Shown: positions 1-6,106, counted from the first letter of the stretch. The stretch: DNA of 6,569 nucleotides from CAKSUT01 sp045542335 (GCA_045542335.1 JAZQKV010000072.1:1-6569); one strand, 5' to 3'. Notes: generated by a model not told the origin, from the sequence alone. A program made the numbers and translations.

Positions 1-1
1 G

Positions 2-133
2 GATGTTATCAAATGCAAGAATCCCCGTTGCATAACATCTACTGAACAGGAATTACGCCATGAGTTTGTACTGACGGATCCGGAGAAAAAGGTTTACAGA
101 TGCCTTTATTGTGAAAGCATGGCAAAAAGATAA
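2..133 (+). CDS. pyrI: Aspartate carbamoyltransferase regulatory chain (PyrI), C-terminal fragment
   Basis: Only the last 43 codons are present; the gene enters from the left edge in frame 2 and stops at TAA 131-133. The translated tail contains CKNPRC followed 32 residues later by CLYC, which is the Cys-X4-Cys ... Cys-X2-Cys zinc site of the PyrI C-terminal domain. The surrounding residues (CITSTEQEL, EKKVYRC) fit clostridial PyrI. In the family this zinc domain holds the regulatory chain against the catalytic PyrB chain, so pyrimidine nucleotides can control the first committed step of pyrimidine synthesis in the cytoplasm. Clostridia often carry pyrB next to or fused with pyrI, so whether this is a separate PyrI or the end of a PyrB-PyrI fusion cannot be decided here. 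A strong terminator 17 bases downstream marks it as the last gene of its operon. Confidence 0.9.
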   Translation, partial: DVIKCKNPRCITSTEQELRHEFVLTDPEKKVYRCLYCESMAKR

Positions 134-161
134 AATTTGCAAATCAAAGTTCCCCTTTACG

Positions 162-169
162 CATATAAT
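162..169 (+). promoter_or_regulatory. Possible sigma-E-like -10 box for yunB in the terminator loop
   Basis: CATATAAT lies at 162-169, starting at the last base of the left arm and filling most of the loop of the pyrI terminator. It resembles the sporulation sigma-E -10 consensus (CATACAnT), and yunB belongs to the sigma-E regulon in Bacillus subtilis. Transcription would begin near 176, just before AAGGGGAG. The region where the -35 should lie (about 140-148) matches the sigma-E consensus poorly, so this is inference only. Confidence 0.3.
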
Positions 170-175
170 AAGCGT

Positions 176-184
176 AAAGGGGAG
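176..184 (+). promoter_or_regulatory. Ribosome binding site of yunB inside the terminator stem
   Basis: AAAGGGGAG precedes ATG 191 by six T residues. It fixes the start of yunB at 191 rather than at the in-frame TTG at 137. On any transcript reading through from pyrI this site would be paired inside the terminator hairpin. Confidence 0.75.
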
Positions 185-190
185 TTTTTT

Positions 191-916
191 ATGCGTACAT
201 ATAGAAGCGGATTTAAGCGGAAGTTGAGAAAATTTGTTGTTGTGTTTTGTGCGATTACACTTGTTCTGATAGTTGGGATTGTCGGTGTTGAAAGAAAGAT
301 AAATCCACTTCTTTGTCAGCTTGCATCTCAACGTGCAAGAAATATTGCAACAATGATAATCAGCCAGACAATTTACAGCGAAATTGAAAGTAAGGGCGTT
401 GAATATGATGACCTTGTAGTGCTCGAAAAGGATGCAAGCGGCAGGGTGAGTGCACTAAAGACAAACATTATTAAAATTAACAGCCTGAAAACATATCTTA
501 CAATGGCTGTGTCAAAAGAACTTGAAAATCTTGATGAAGTTGTTGTGGGAATACCGCTTGGAAATATGATTAACGGCTCATTTCTCTCGGGAAAAGGACC
601 GAATGTTGAAATAAAGCTTATGCAGGCAGGCTCGGTTTCAACAGATGTGTCAAATTTGTTCACCGATGCAGGGATAAATCAGACAAGTCATAAGGTTATG
701 CTCGATGTTAATGCAACAATTAAAGTTCTTGTGCCTTTTTCTTCGGTCACGGAGGACATTACAACAAGTATTTGCATTGCGGAAACAGTTATAGTAGGAA
801 GTGTTCCCGAGGCTTATACAAAGGTTGACTATGCACCTGAAAGCGCAATCGGAGATGTTATGGATTTTGGTGCAGAAGCAAACTGGGAGGTTGGCAGAGA
901 CATTTATAACGACTGA
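191..916 (+). CDS. yunB: Sporulation protein YunB
   Basis: This 241-residue protein has one N-terminal membrane segment (about residues 15-33, after a basic stretch RSGFKRKLRK), so the rest probably lies outside the cytoplasmic membrane of the mother cell. Family landmarks run in order: INPLLCQLASQRARNIAT (37-54), YDDLVVLEKDASG (72-84), IPLG (121-124), GKGP (134-137), GINQTSH (161-167) and AETVIVGSVPEAY (197-209). These match YunB, a conserved sporulation protein of about 250 residues whose biochemical activity is not known to me; in B. subtilis it is under mother-cell sigma-E. ATG 191 was chosen because it follows a strong AAAGGGGAG; the in-frame TTG at 137 would put the N-terminus through the pyrI terminator. 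It is not co-transcribed with the converging gene to its right. The sequence looks complete and intact. Confidence 0.88.
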   Translation: MRTYRSGFKRKLRKFVVVFCAITLVLIVGIVGVERKINPLLCQLASQRARNIATMIISQTIYSEIESKGVEYDDLVVLEKDASGRVSALKTNIIKINSLKTYLTMAVSKELENLDEVVVGIPLGNMINGSFLSGKGPNVEIKLMQAGSVSTDVSNLFTDAGINQTSHKVMLDVNATIKVLVPFSSVTEDITTSICIAETVIVGSVPEAYTKVDYAPESAIGDVMDFGAEANWEVGRDIYND

Positions 917-930
917 TTTTTAGTTGCGAC

Positions 931-980
931 AGAAAACAAAACAGACCGTAAAATATGAAGTACGGTCTGTTTCGCATTTT
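931..980. terminator. Bidirectional terminator between yunB and the NagB-like gene
   Basis: AAACAGACCGTA (939-950) pairs perfectly with TACGGTCTGTTT (961-972) around a 10-base loop. The hairpin sits between two converging genes, 22 bases after the yunB stop and 6 bases from the stop of the minus-strand gene. The T-rich tail is better in the minus direction (TTTTGTTTTC) than in the plus direction (TTT, then CGCATTTT), but it can plausibly serve both. Confidence 0.8.
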
Positions 981-1689
981 AAAGATAACATTGAGGGATG
1001 AGGGATGCGGCTTCTTTGTCAGCAAGGAGTATGAAATCACGATGCTCCTTGAAAACTGCGGCAGGACATTTTGCTGAAAATTCACTTTGTAGAATATAGG
1101 CCACCCATTGTGCCATCTGTATTCCGCTTGCAACAAGGACAGCATGTCTTGACTTGAGAATACCAAATGGTGAAACTGTGACGACGGCTGAGCCAAGGAG
1201 ATCTTCGGAATTCCTGTAAGGTTCTCTGCAATCAAAGCAATTGGTAAGCGGAAGATTTGCGAGCAATGCTCCGTAAGGCATAATTTCGCCGCAGAAGACA
1301 TCAAATCCGCCTGAACTTCCAACGTGGCTGTTAAGTTCGTTTACGGTTTTTTCGCTATAAGTACCCTCAAAGGCTTTTCCGCCCGTTGAAGCATCAAAGG
1401 AGGTGAGCCTTGAAATGAGAGCTTCGTCAATTTTTTTGCGGCGACTGATTTCTCCTACGCTGTTTTCGTTAAGAAACTCCCACGATGGAAAGATTGAAAT
1501 GTTCTTCCATGAAACGTCTTCGGTTGAAAGCTCTTTCAAAAGTCCGAGATTCGGTTTGTCTGCAGAAAGGCAAACCTTGAGATTTCGTTTTTCATCGCCC
1601 CTTGAACGTTCGGCACGAATGAGCTTTGCGACTGTTTCTGCGGCAGCACCGTGAAGCTTTTGCGCATTTTCATACACTTTTACTCGCAT
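979..1689 (-). CDS. Divergent NagB/6-phosphogluconolactonase-fold protein, probably lacking the isomerase active site
   Basis: This 236-residue protein has no signal peptide or membrane segment. Its pattern follows glucosamine-6-phosphate deaminase (NagB) along its whole length: an N-terminal helix then a strand at 37-41, ISIFPSWEFLNE (64-75) at the position of NagB FNMDEYVGL, GGFDVFCGEIMPYGALLAN (127-145) at GVGNDGHIAFNEP, SAVVTVSPFGILKSRHAVLVASG (167-189) at the helix-strand unit before the GxxKA motif, and CPAAVFKEHRDFILLADKEA (208-227) near the C-terminus. The key residues are missing: the Asp of MDEY is Trp, and the Asp, His and Glu of NDGHIAFNEP are not conserved. It may therefore bind a sugar phosphate or a regulator rather than catalyse, or the assignment may hold only at fold level. 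The start ATG 1687-1689 has GAAAGGA seven bases upstream. A strong promoter and a terminator flank it, so it is a single-gene unit. Confidence 0.6.
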   Translation of the reverse strand: MRVKVYENAQKLHGAAAETVAKLIRAERSRGDEKRNLKVCLSADKPNLGLLKELSTEDVSWKNISIFPSWEFLNENSVGEISRRKKIDEALISRLTSFDASTGGKAFEGTYSEKTVNELNSHVGSSGGFDVFCGEIMPYGALLANLPLTNCFDCREPYRNSEDLLGSAVVTVSPFGILKSRHAVLVASGIQMAQWVAYILQSEFSAKCPAAVFKEHRDFILLADKEAASLIPQCYL

Positions 1690-1696
1690 ATTTTTA

Positions 1697-1714
1697 TCCT
1701 TTCAGAAGCTGAAA
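1697..1714 (-). promoter_or_regulatory. Ribosome binding site of the NagB-like gene within a small inverted repeat
   Basis: On the minus strand GAAAGGA ends 7 bases before the ATG and sets the start. It overlaps a perfect 6-base inverted repeat, TTTCAG (1700-1705) and CTGAAA (1709-1714) with a 3-base spacer. The repeat could fold over part of the ribosome binding site or be a protein-binding palindrome; it is short enough to be chance. Confidence 0.5.
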
Positions 1715-1741
1715 TGTGTTAGTTATGTAATTTCAAAACAG

Positions 1742-1770
1742 ATTATACCATATAATTTACAGATAGTCAA
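1742..1770 (-). promoter_or_regulatory. Sigma-A promoter for the NagB-like gene
   Basis: On the minus strand TTGACT (1770-1765) is followed after exactly 17 bases by TATAAT (1747-1742). A TGG directly before the -10 makes it an extended -10 as well. This is a near-consensus housekeeping promoter, with a start point near 1735 and a leader of roughly 45 bases. Confidence 0.8.
1749..1756 (+). promoter_or_regulatory. Possible -10 box for the YlmC/YmxH gene
   Basis: CATATAAT lies 68 bases before the chosen start. It is the same octamer as the one before yunB and resembles sigma-E -10 boxes; its TATAAT also fits sigma-A. No good -35 is visible for either factor in the 14-18 bases before it. Its TATAAT and the minus-strand TATAAT of the divergent gene form an inverted repeat 3 bases apart, so the two promoters may compete. 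Confidence 0.35.
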
Positions 1771-1824
1771 CAACATTTGGTTAATGTTTTTAAACCTAAA
1801 ATAAAACGGTGGTGTGCGATAAAT

Positions 1825-2127
1825 ATGAAATTTTTATTTAGTGAGCTTTGCGATAAGGAAGTTATAAACTGCTCAAGCGGAACTAGCATTGGTTTTGTTA
1901 TAGATATTACAATTTCGTGTGATGACGGCAAGGTTATTAGTTTGCTTGTATGTCAGGACACAGGCTTTTCTTTTAGAAAAAGCAGTCCGATTTGTATTCC
2001 CTGGGAAAAAGTTGACAGAATCGGGAAAGATTTTATAATAGTAAACGGAAGCTTTGGTCATCTTGAAGAAATTGAGCAACATGAAAAGCTTGGTTTCAAG
2101 ACTTTTTTCAGCAAAGGTGCACAATAA
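1825..2127 (+). CDS. YlmC/YmxH-family sporulation protein (PRC-barrel)
   Basis: This 100-residue protein is a single PRC-barrel-like domain. It begins with a strand around FSELCDKEVINCSSGTSIG (5-23), continues FVIDITISCDDGKVISLLV (24-42), and ends in IPWEKVDRIGKDFIIV (58-73). That is the layout of B. subtilis YlmC and YmxH, in which ELxxKEVINxxxGxxLGxVxDxxxD and IPWxxIxxIGxDxILV are the hallmarks. These proteins are common in spore formers; their exact role is not established to my knowledge. The last 27 residues (GSFGHLEEIEQHEKLGFKTFFSKGAQ region) extend beyond the barrel and beyond the usual length. The start at ATG 1825 is preferred over TTG 1777 because family members begin just before the first strand; the ribosome binding site is weak (GGTGGTG, 10 bases upstream). 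It is divergent from the NagB-like gene and convergent with the methyltransferase. Confidence 0.8.
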   Translation: MKFLFSELCDKEVINCSSGTSIGFVIDITISCDDGKVISLLVCQDTGFSFRKSSPICIPWEKVDRIGKDFIIVNGSFGHLEEIEQHEKLGFKTFFSKGAQ

Positions 2128-2154
2128 AAATGAGAGAGCATTTAATGCTCTCCC
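2121..2154 (-). terminator. Terminator of the FkbM methyltransferase gene
   Basis: GAGAGCAT (2134-2141) and ATGCTCTC (2145-2152) form an 8-base stem around a 3-base loop. Read on the minus strand, the stem gains a G-U and a G-C pair (10 in total) and is followed by a T-rich tail (the A-run at 2126-2130). On the plus strand the same extension meets an A-C mismatch and no T-run follows. It therefore suits the minus-strand gene, though it lies right after the YlmC-like stop and may stop both. Confidence 0.65.
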
Positions 2155-2158
2155 GGTG

Positions 2159-3241
2159 TCAGATGAAAATAAAATCGGTGTCCCAACAGGGGATATAGCG
2201 AAGATGCCGCATATACATTTTATAATCGGGATTGAGCGCAAGAACCTGTTCGGGGATTTCAAAATAATCGCCGGTGCGATGATATGCAGCAATTTTGAGG
2301 ACAGGCTTGTATTTTTCAATCGTTTGCGCAAGTCCTTGCAAAACCTGTTTTTCTGCGCCCTCGGCATCAATTTTAATTACGCCGCAGGAGTGACTCAAAA
2401 TGTTGTCAACGCTATTTGCGGGAATAAGTGTACGTTTGAGATTGCGGTTTGCACCTGTTGAACTGTTCCTGCCGGAACGAGAGAAAAATTCAAGCTCTGC
2501 ACTTTCGTTCCAGGCTGCAATGTTGTGAGTGTTGACACCACAAATTTTTTCAGCCTCAAAACGTGCGAGCATTTTTTTGAAATTGCGGGCGTCGGGTTCA
2601 AATGCACTTATTGGAATGTTTTTCCCGAAGTATGAGCAGAACTGCGAAACTGTGTCACCGTTGTATGCGCCAATGTCAACATAACCCTCGGCAGCTCGTT
2701 TAGTCATAAAAACGTTATACTGTTCAGAAATGTCGCTTTCACATTCGAAAAGGTATTTTATGTTTCCGCTCAATCTGTAATTTATTGCACAGCTAAATGT
2801 ATGCCTGGATTTGTCATCGGCAAGGCTGTTATAAATGCTTTCAAGACGGTTTATGTTATCATAAAAGTATTCGCTGTCAAAAAGTCCGTCTCCGAAAACG
2901 GGAACATCGGGCGCAAAAACGGGCACTTTTTCGCTGATTCTGCAAACATTACTGATAACATCTTCAAGGCTTGACGCAAAGGAAAGAAGCACAGTGAAAT
3001 CATAAAACTTTTCGCATATTTCTTTAAAGCCAACAACCTCAAAGCCTCTGAAAATCTTACCTTTTTTGAATCCATCGCTTGCAAAAACGCCGTTTATGCC
3101 TATGCCTTTTGATTTAAGTACGTCGATAATCTTGTCTGCGCCGTCGCCCGTTCCATAGAGTATTATGGGGCGCTCCGATAGTTTTAGCTTAGACCAAAGG
3201 TCAAGATCTTTTTCAACAATGCTGTCAATAAATTTACTCAT
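2159..3241 (-). CDS. FkbM-family SAM-dependent methyltransferase with an N-terminal Rossmann-like domain
   Basis: This 360-residue protein has two parts. Residues about 25-115 begin with IILYGTGDGADKIIDVL, a glycine-rich GxGxxA nucleotide-binding-like loop as in the small Rossmann domains found on sugar-modifying enzymes. Residues about 180-355 are a class I methyltransferase of the FkbM type: VDIGAYNGDTV (188-198, motif I for SAM), AFEPD (213-217), VIKIDAEGAEKQVLQG (288-303), KPVLKIAAYHRTGDYFEIP (312-330) and MYMRHL (342-347). FkbM enzymes O-methylate sugars, antibiotics and other small molecules; the substrate here is unknown, and a surface or spore glycan is only a guess. The start ATG 3239-3241 is preceded by AAAGG nine bases upstream. 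No glycosyltransferase or polysaccharide gene lies next to it in this window, so its pathway cannot be read from context. It appears complete and cytoplasmic. Confidence 0.85.
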   Translation of the reverse strand: MSKFIDSIVEKDLDLWSKLKLSERPIILYGTGDGADKIIDVLKSKGIGINGVFASDGFKKGKIFRGFEVVGFKEICEKFYDFTVLLSFASSLEDVISNVCRISEKVPVFAPDVPVFGDGLFDSEYFYDNINRLESIYNSLADDKSRHTFSCAINYRLSGNIKYLFECESDISEQYNVFMTKRAAEGYVDIGAYNGDTVSQFCSYFGKNIPISAFEPDARNFKKMLARFEAEKICGVNTHNIAAWNESAELEFFSRSGRNSSTGANRNLKRTLIPANSVDNILSHSCGVIKIDAEGAEKQVLQGLAQTIEKYKPVLKIAAYHRTGDYFEIPEQVLALNPDYKMYMRHLRYIPCWDTDFIFI

Positions 3242-3270
3242 TTTGCACCGCCTTTCATAGCGTAAGAACC

Positions 3271-3276
3271 ATTATA
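3271..3276 (-). promoter_or_regulatory. Probable -10 box of the methyltransferase promoter
   Basis: TATAAT on the minus strand lies 29 bases before the ATG. The bases 17 upstream (TACGAG) are a poor -35, so either the promoter is weak or activated, or the box is chance in an AT-rich region. The 168-base gap to the divergent gene also holds a T-rich tract (3302-3332). Confidence 0.35.
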
Positions 3277-3349
3277 TACTTTCTTTGTAAATCTCTCGTA
3301 TATCTTTTTTGTTTTTTTCTTAAATTTTTATAAAATCATTGTCTTTGTA

Positions 3350-3378
3350 TTGAAAAAGGAGCTTGTTTGTGTTATAAT
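3350..3378 (+). promoter_or_regulatory. Sigma-A promoter of the glycosidase-SLH gene
   Basis: TTGAAA (3350-3355) and TATAAT (3373-3378) are separated by 17 bases. The A/T-rich stretch just upstream (3302-3345) could act as an UP element. Transcription should start near 3385, giving a leader of about 25 bases. This suggests vegetative rather than sporulation-only expression. Confidence 0.8.
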
Positions 3379-3397
3379 GAAGTTGTCACGATATGTC

Positions 3398-3402
3398 GGA
3401 GG
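3398..3402 (+). promoter_or_regulatory. Ribosome binding site of the glycosidase-SLH gene
   Basis: GGAGG lies seven bases before ATG 3410, an ideal spacing that fixes the start of the 883-residue protein. Confidence 0.85.
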
Positions 3403-3409
3403 ATAACTC

Positions 3410-6061
3410 ATGAAATATAAATTTGAGCAAAGGATTGTGTCTTTCATTATTTGTGTTGCTATGGCTTGCACAGGATGCATGGCTGTCTACACAAAAAGCG
3501 AAGAAGTTTCACCCGGTCTTACATACACAAGGTCTGTAACCTATGACGGAAAAGAACGCGAGACAGAGTTTATTTTTGAATATGACCCAAAGAACAAAAC
3601 TGCAATCGAGTTTTTATATGGTAACGGTGTTTATGGCTTTTCGACTTTGGGAAGAATGATAAAAAATGCGCAAGATAGCGGAAAGAATGTTGTCGGAGGA
3701 ATAAATGCGGATTTTTTTGCACCGCAAACAGGTGTGCCAATGTCTGCAATGATTGTCGATGGCGAGTTAATCAGCTCTGATGATGATAAACCTGCGCTTG
3801 GCTTTGGCGAAGAGGGAAATGCTTTTATTGGCTATCCGTCAATTGAAATCAAAATCTCGGGAGAAGAGTTTTCTTATGAAATTGGTCATGTAAACAAGAC
3901 ACCGACAGAATATGCGCCATATTTACTTACAGACAAATTTGGAAACACAACAAGGACAAAGTACCCATCAACCGAAATTGTTCTTATGCCTGTCACTGAA
4001 ATCTACAGCGAAGAAATATATAATAAGTATTTGGACGAGTTTGCGTTTGACATCAAAACCGAAGATAGCAATGATTTTTCAGAAATTGATCCTGAAATTA
4101 AAGAGGATATAGAAACTGAAACGAATGATAGTTTTGAATTAAAAGAACAGACAGAACAGCGTGAAGCATATAGTGAAAGCTCTGAAAGCACGGAAATAAT
4201 AAAAGAATCAGATGATGAAATACATGAGAATATTTTTGATTTTTCTGAATATTTTTCCGGCGAAAGACTTTCTGCAAGTTCAAGAATTGAATCTGTTGTA
4301 ACGGAGATCCGATATTCATGCGTAAACGGAGAAATCCCGGAGGGCGCTTTTGTTCTGACGGTTGATGACAGACCATATAAAAACATTTTTTCCGTCATAC
4401 AGGTTGGACAGAAATATGTGATTGAAACATCATGCGCTGAAAAGTGGGAAAGTGTGTTTTCGGCAATTGGCGGTGGAAGTATGCTGTTAAGAGACGGTGA
4501 AGCATGCGAGATGCCGGATGACTACATTTATAAAGTGAAAAATCCGAGAAGCTCGGTGGGCATAAAAGAGGACGGTACACTTGTGTTCTTTGCCGTTGAT
4601 GGAAGAAGAAGCGGCTACAGCGATGGGATGACAGCTAAGGTTTTAAGCAAACGTCTGCAAGAGCTTGGCTGTGTTGATGCTATGAACTTTGATGGTGGTG
4701 GCTCGGTTACGGTCTATTCTGCGCTTCCCGGAATGGAAACTCATCTTGCGAATCGTCCGTCCGATAACGCCGAAAGAGCAATTTCGAATTCTGTTGTGTT
4801 TTTGAATGGTGCAAACAAAAACGACGAAATTGGCGGGTTTTATATGGAGCTTGATGATTTTTATGTGCTTGGAGGCGGCAACTCTTATGCGTTGCCAAAA
4901 GAGGTTTATGTTCATGACAAGGCATATTTTCCATTGGGTAGTTTAAGTGCAGATGAGTATGTTCTGAGTACAGATAGCGATATTGGCGGCATAAATGAAT
5001 ATGGACATTTCGTTTCGGGAGATGCTGAGGGAATTTGCGAAATAATGTGTACAGTTGGTGATATAACAGAAAAAGCCGCAACTGTTTATATCACAAATTC
5101 TCCCGATACTTTTAAGATTGATGCTTCGGCAGGTTTGCTTTGTGAAGAAACTCCAGTTGCATTGAAAGCATCTGCAAGCAAGGATTTGCTTCCGGTACAC
5201 TTTGATTTTGAAAAGCTGTGGTGTTCTGTTAATGGCTCGACTCTTGCACCGCTTCCTTTTGAGGACGAGAATTTTTGTGTGAGTAAAGATGGTATTGTTT
5301 CTCTAAAGTCCACGGGAAGTGCTGATGCTTGCGAAATTATTCTTGCGGCAGGTGATAAATGCGCTTTTGTTAACCTTGAGGTTTATAGATCTTTGTTTTA
5401 TGATATGCAGGGCCATTGGGCGAAAGAAGTTGCCGAGGAGGCAAACAGGCTTGGGATAATGGAGGGCATGACGGGGAATGATGGAAGGATTTTGTTCAAG
5501 CCGGATTCTCAAATTGTTCTTGCTCAGCTTTGCGCCATGATGTCAAGATTTTTGGGAATTGACAAAGAAAAATATAATGACTTTGATTTTGATTCAAAGG
5601 GATTAACCGTAAAATATGATTCTGCTACCGAGTGGGCTTTGCCGTATGTCGCATCTCTTTTTGATGCAGGAATTTTGAATCCGTTTATAGTTTATAATGA
5701 TTTTGCCGGAATGAGCGTTGATATTACAAGTCAGGTTTCACGAGCAGATGCAATGAGAATGATAGGTTATGTCTGTCCTGCGCTGGAAGTGAGAAATGAG
5801 CATTTTGAGCAGATGAGCGAAAATGATGAAGAAGAAATGGATGAAACATCAAATGTCGTTGGGAATTCATTCGATGACAACATTTTTGACAAGTATTTCG
5901 ATATTTCAGAGCTTGAATCAGATCCCTTTGCATATAACATTGCAAAAGCACTTCAAAGTGACGTGTTTACCGGATTTCCTGACGGCACAATGCGTCCCGG
6001 TTCGACGCTTTCAAGAGCACAGATGGCAGCTGTTTTTGTGAGGGTTTCGCAAAACCGCTGA
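3410..6061 (+). CDS. Exported phosphodiester glycosidase (NAGPA-type) with three C-terminal SLH repeats
   Basis: This 883-residue protein starts with a signal peptide (hydrophobic core about 9-26; a CTGC at 20-23 is only a weak lipobox). The NAGPA domain (DUF2233, phosphodiester glycosidase) is in two halves: residues about 36-200 with GGINADFF (96-103) and GVPMSAMIVDGELISS (108-123), and about 290-466 with GGGSMLLRDGE (354-364), NPRSSVGI (378-385), VDGRRSGYSDGMT (396-408) and AMNFDGGGS (424-432). An acidic insert (about 214-283) separates them. Residues about 475-660 are strand-rich and may be two Ig-like domains. Three SLH repeats follow: 663-717 (YDMQGHWAKEVAEEA), about 725-791 (VSRADAMRMIG) and 826-881 (GFPDGTMRPGSTLSRAQMA). 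SLH repeats bind secondary cell-wall polymer, so the enzyme is probably cell-surface anchored. NAGPA homologues cleave sugar-1-phosphodiesters; the bacterial substrate here is unknown. It has its own promoter and no clear terminator. Confidence 0.88.
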   Translation: MKYKFEQRIVSFIICVAMACTGCMAVYTKSEEVSPGLTYTRSVTYDGKERETEFIFEYDPKNKTAIEFLYGNGVYGFSTLGRMIKNAQDSGKNVVGGINADFFAPQTGVPMSAMIVDGELISSDDDKPALGFGEEGNAFIGYPSIEIKISGEEFSYEIGHVNKTPTEYAPYLLTDKFGNTTRTKYPSTEIVLMPVTEIYSEEIYNKYLDEFAFDIKTEDSNDFSEIDPEIKEDIETETNDSFELKEQTEQREAYSESSESTEIIKESDDEIHENIFDFSEYFSGERLSASSRIESVVTEIRYSCVNGEIPEGAFVLTVDDRPYKNIFSVIQVGQKYVIETSCAEKWESVFSAIGGGSMLLRDGEACEMPDDYIYKVKNPRSSVGIKEDGTLVFFAVDGRRSGYSDGMTAKVLSKRLQELGCVDAMNFDGGGSVTVYSALPGMETHLANRPSDNAERAISNSVVFLNGANKNDEIGGFYMELDDFYVLGGGNSYALPKEVYVHDKAYFPLGSLSADEYVLSTDSDIGGINEYGHFVSGDAEGICEIMCTVGDITEKAATVYITNSPDTFKIDASAGLLCEETPVALKASASKDLLPVHFDFEKLWCSVNGSTLAPLPFEDENFCVSKDGIVSLKSTGSADACEIILAAGDKCAFVNLEVYRSLFYDMQGHWAKEVAEEANRLGIMEGMTGNDGRILFKPDSQIVLAQLCAMMSRFLGIDKEKYNDFDFDSKGLTVKYDSATEWALPYVASLFDAGILNPFIVYNDFAGMSVDITSQVSRADAMRMIGYVCPALEVRNEHFEQMSENDEEEMDETSNVVGNSFDDNIFDKYFDISELESDPFAYNIAKALQSDVFTGFPDGTMRPGSTLSRAQMAAVFVRVSQNR

Positions 6062-6076
6062 ATAACAACTATGACT

Positions 6077-6106
6077 TTGAATAAGTGAAGCTTTTTGGGA
6101 TATAAT
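6077..6106 (+). promoter_or_regulatory. Sigma-A-like promoter of the NfeD-like gene
   Basis: TTGAAT (6077-6082) and TATAAT (6101-6106) are 18 bases apart in the 71-base gap after the SLH gene, giving a leader of about 20 bases. No terminator hairpin is visible between the two genes, so read-through from the SLH gene is also likely. Confidence 0.6.

Larger units (their letters stand above)
146..190 (+). terminator. Rho-independent terminator after pyrI
   Basis: Twelve perfectly paired bases, TCCCCTTTACGC (151-162) and GCGTAAAGGGGA (172-183), enclose a 9-base loop. The stem can extend through two G-U pairs and A-T pairs into a run of six T (185-190). This is a textbook intrinsic terminator for the pyrimidine operon. 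Its right arm and T-run are also the ribosome binding site and spacer of yunB. Confidence 0.9.

Noticed and set aside
137..190. Upstream TTG start extending yunB by 18 residues
   Set aside because: It would translate through the pyrI terminator hairpin, has no ribosome binding site, and the ATG at 191 has an excellent one.
858..1322. Minus-strand open frame of 154 codons
   Set aside because: It overlaps the NagB-like gene in another frame and crosses the bidirectional terminator and the end of yunB.
1777..1824. Upstream TTG start extending the YlmC/YmxH protein by 16 residues
   Set aside because: Family members begin at the MKFLFSEL position, and no ribosome binding site precedes 1777.
2054..2461. 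Plus-strand open frame of 135 codons overlapping the methyltransferase end
   Set aside because: It runs antisense to a clearly conserved FkbM domain and has no recognisable protein features.
3467..3478. Lipoprotein signal (CTGC) in the SLH protein
   Set aside because: The position three before the cysteine is Cys rather than Leu/Val/Ile, and an SLH-anchored protein does not need a lipid anchor; ordinary signal peptidase cleavage is more likely.
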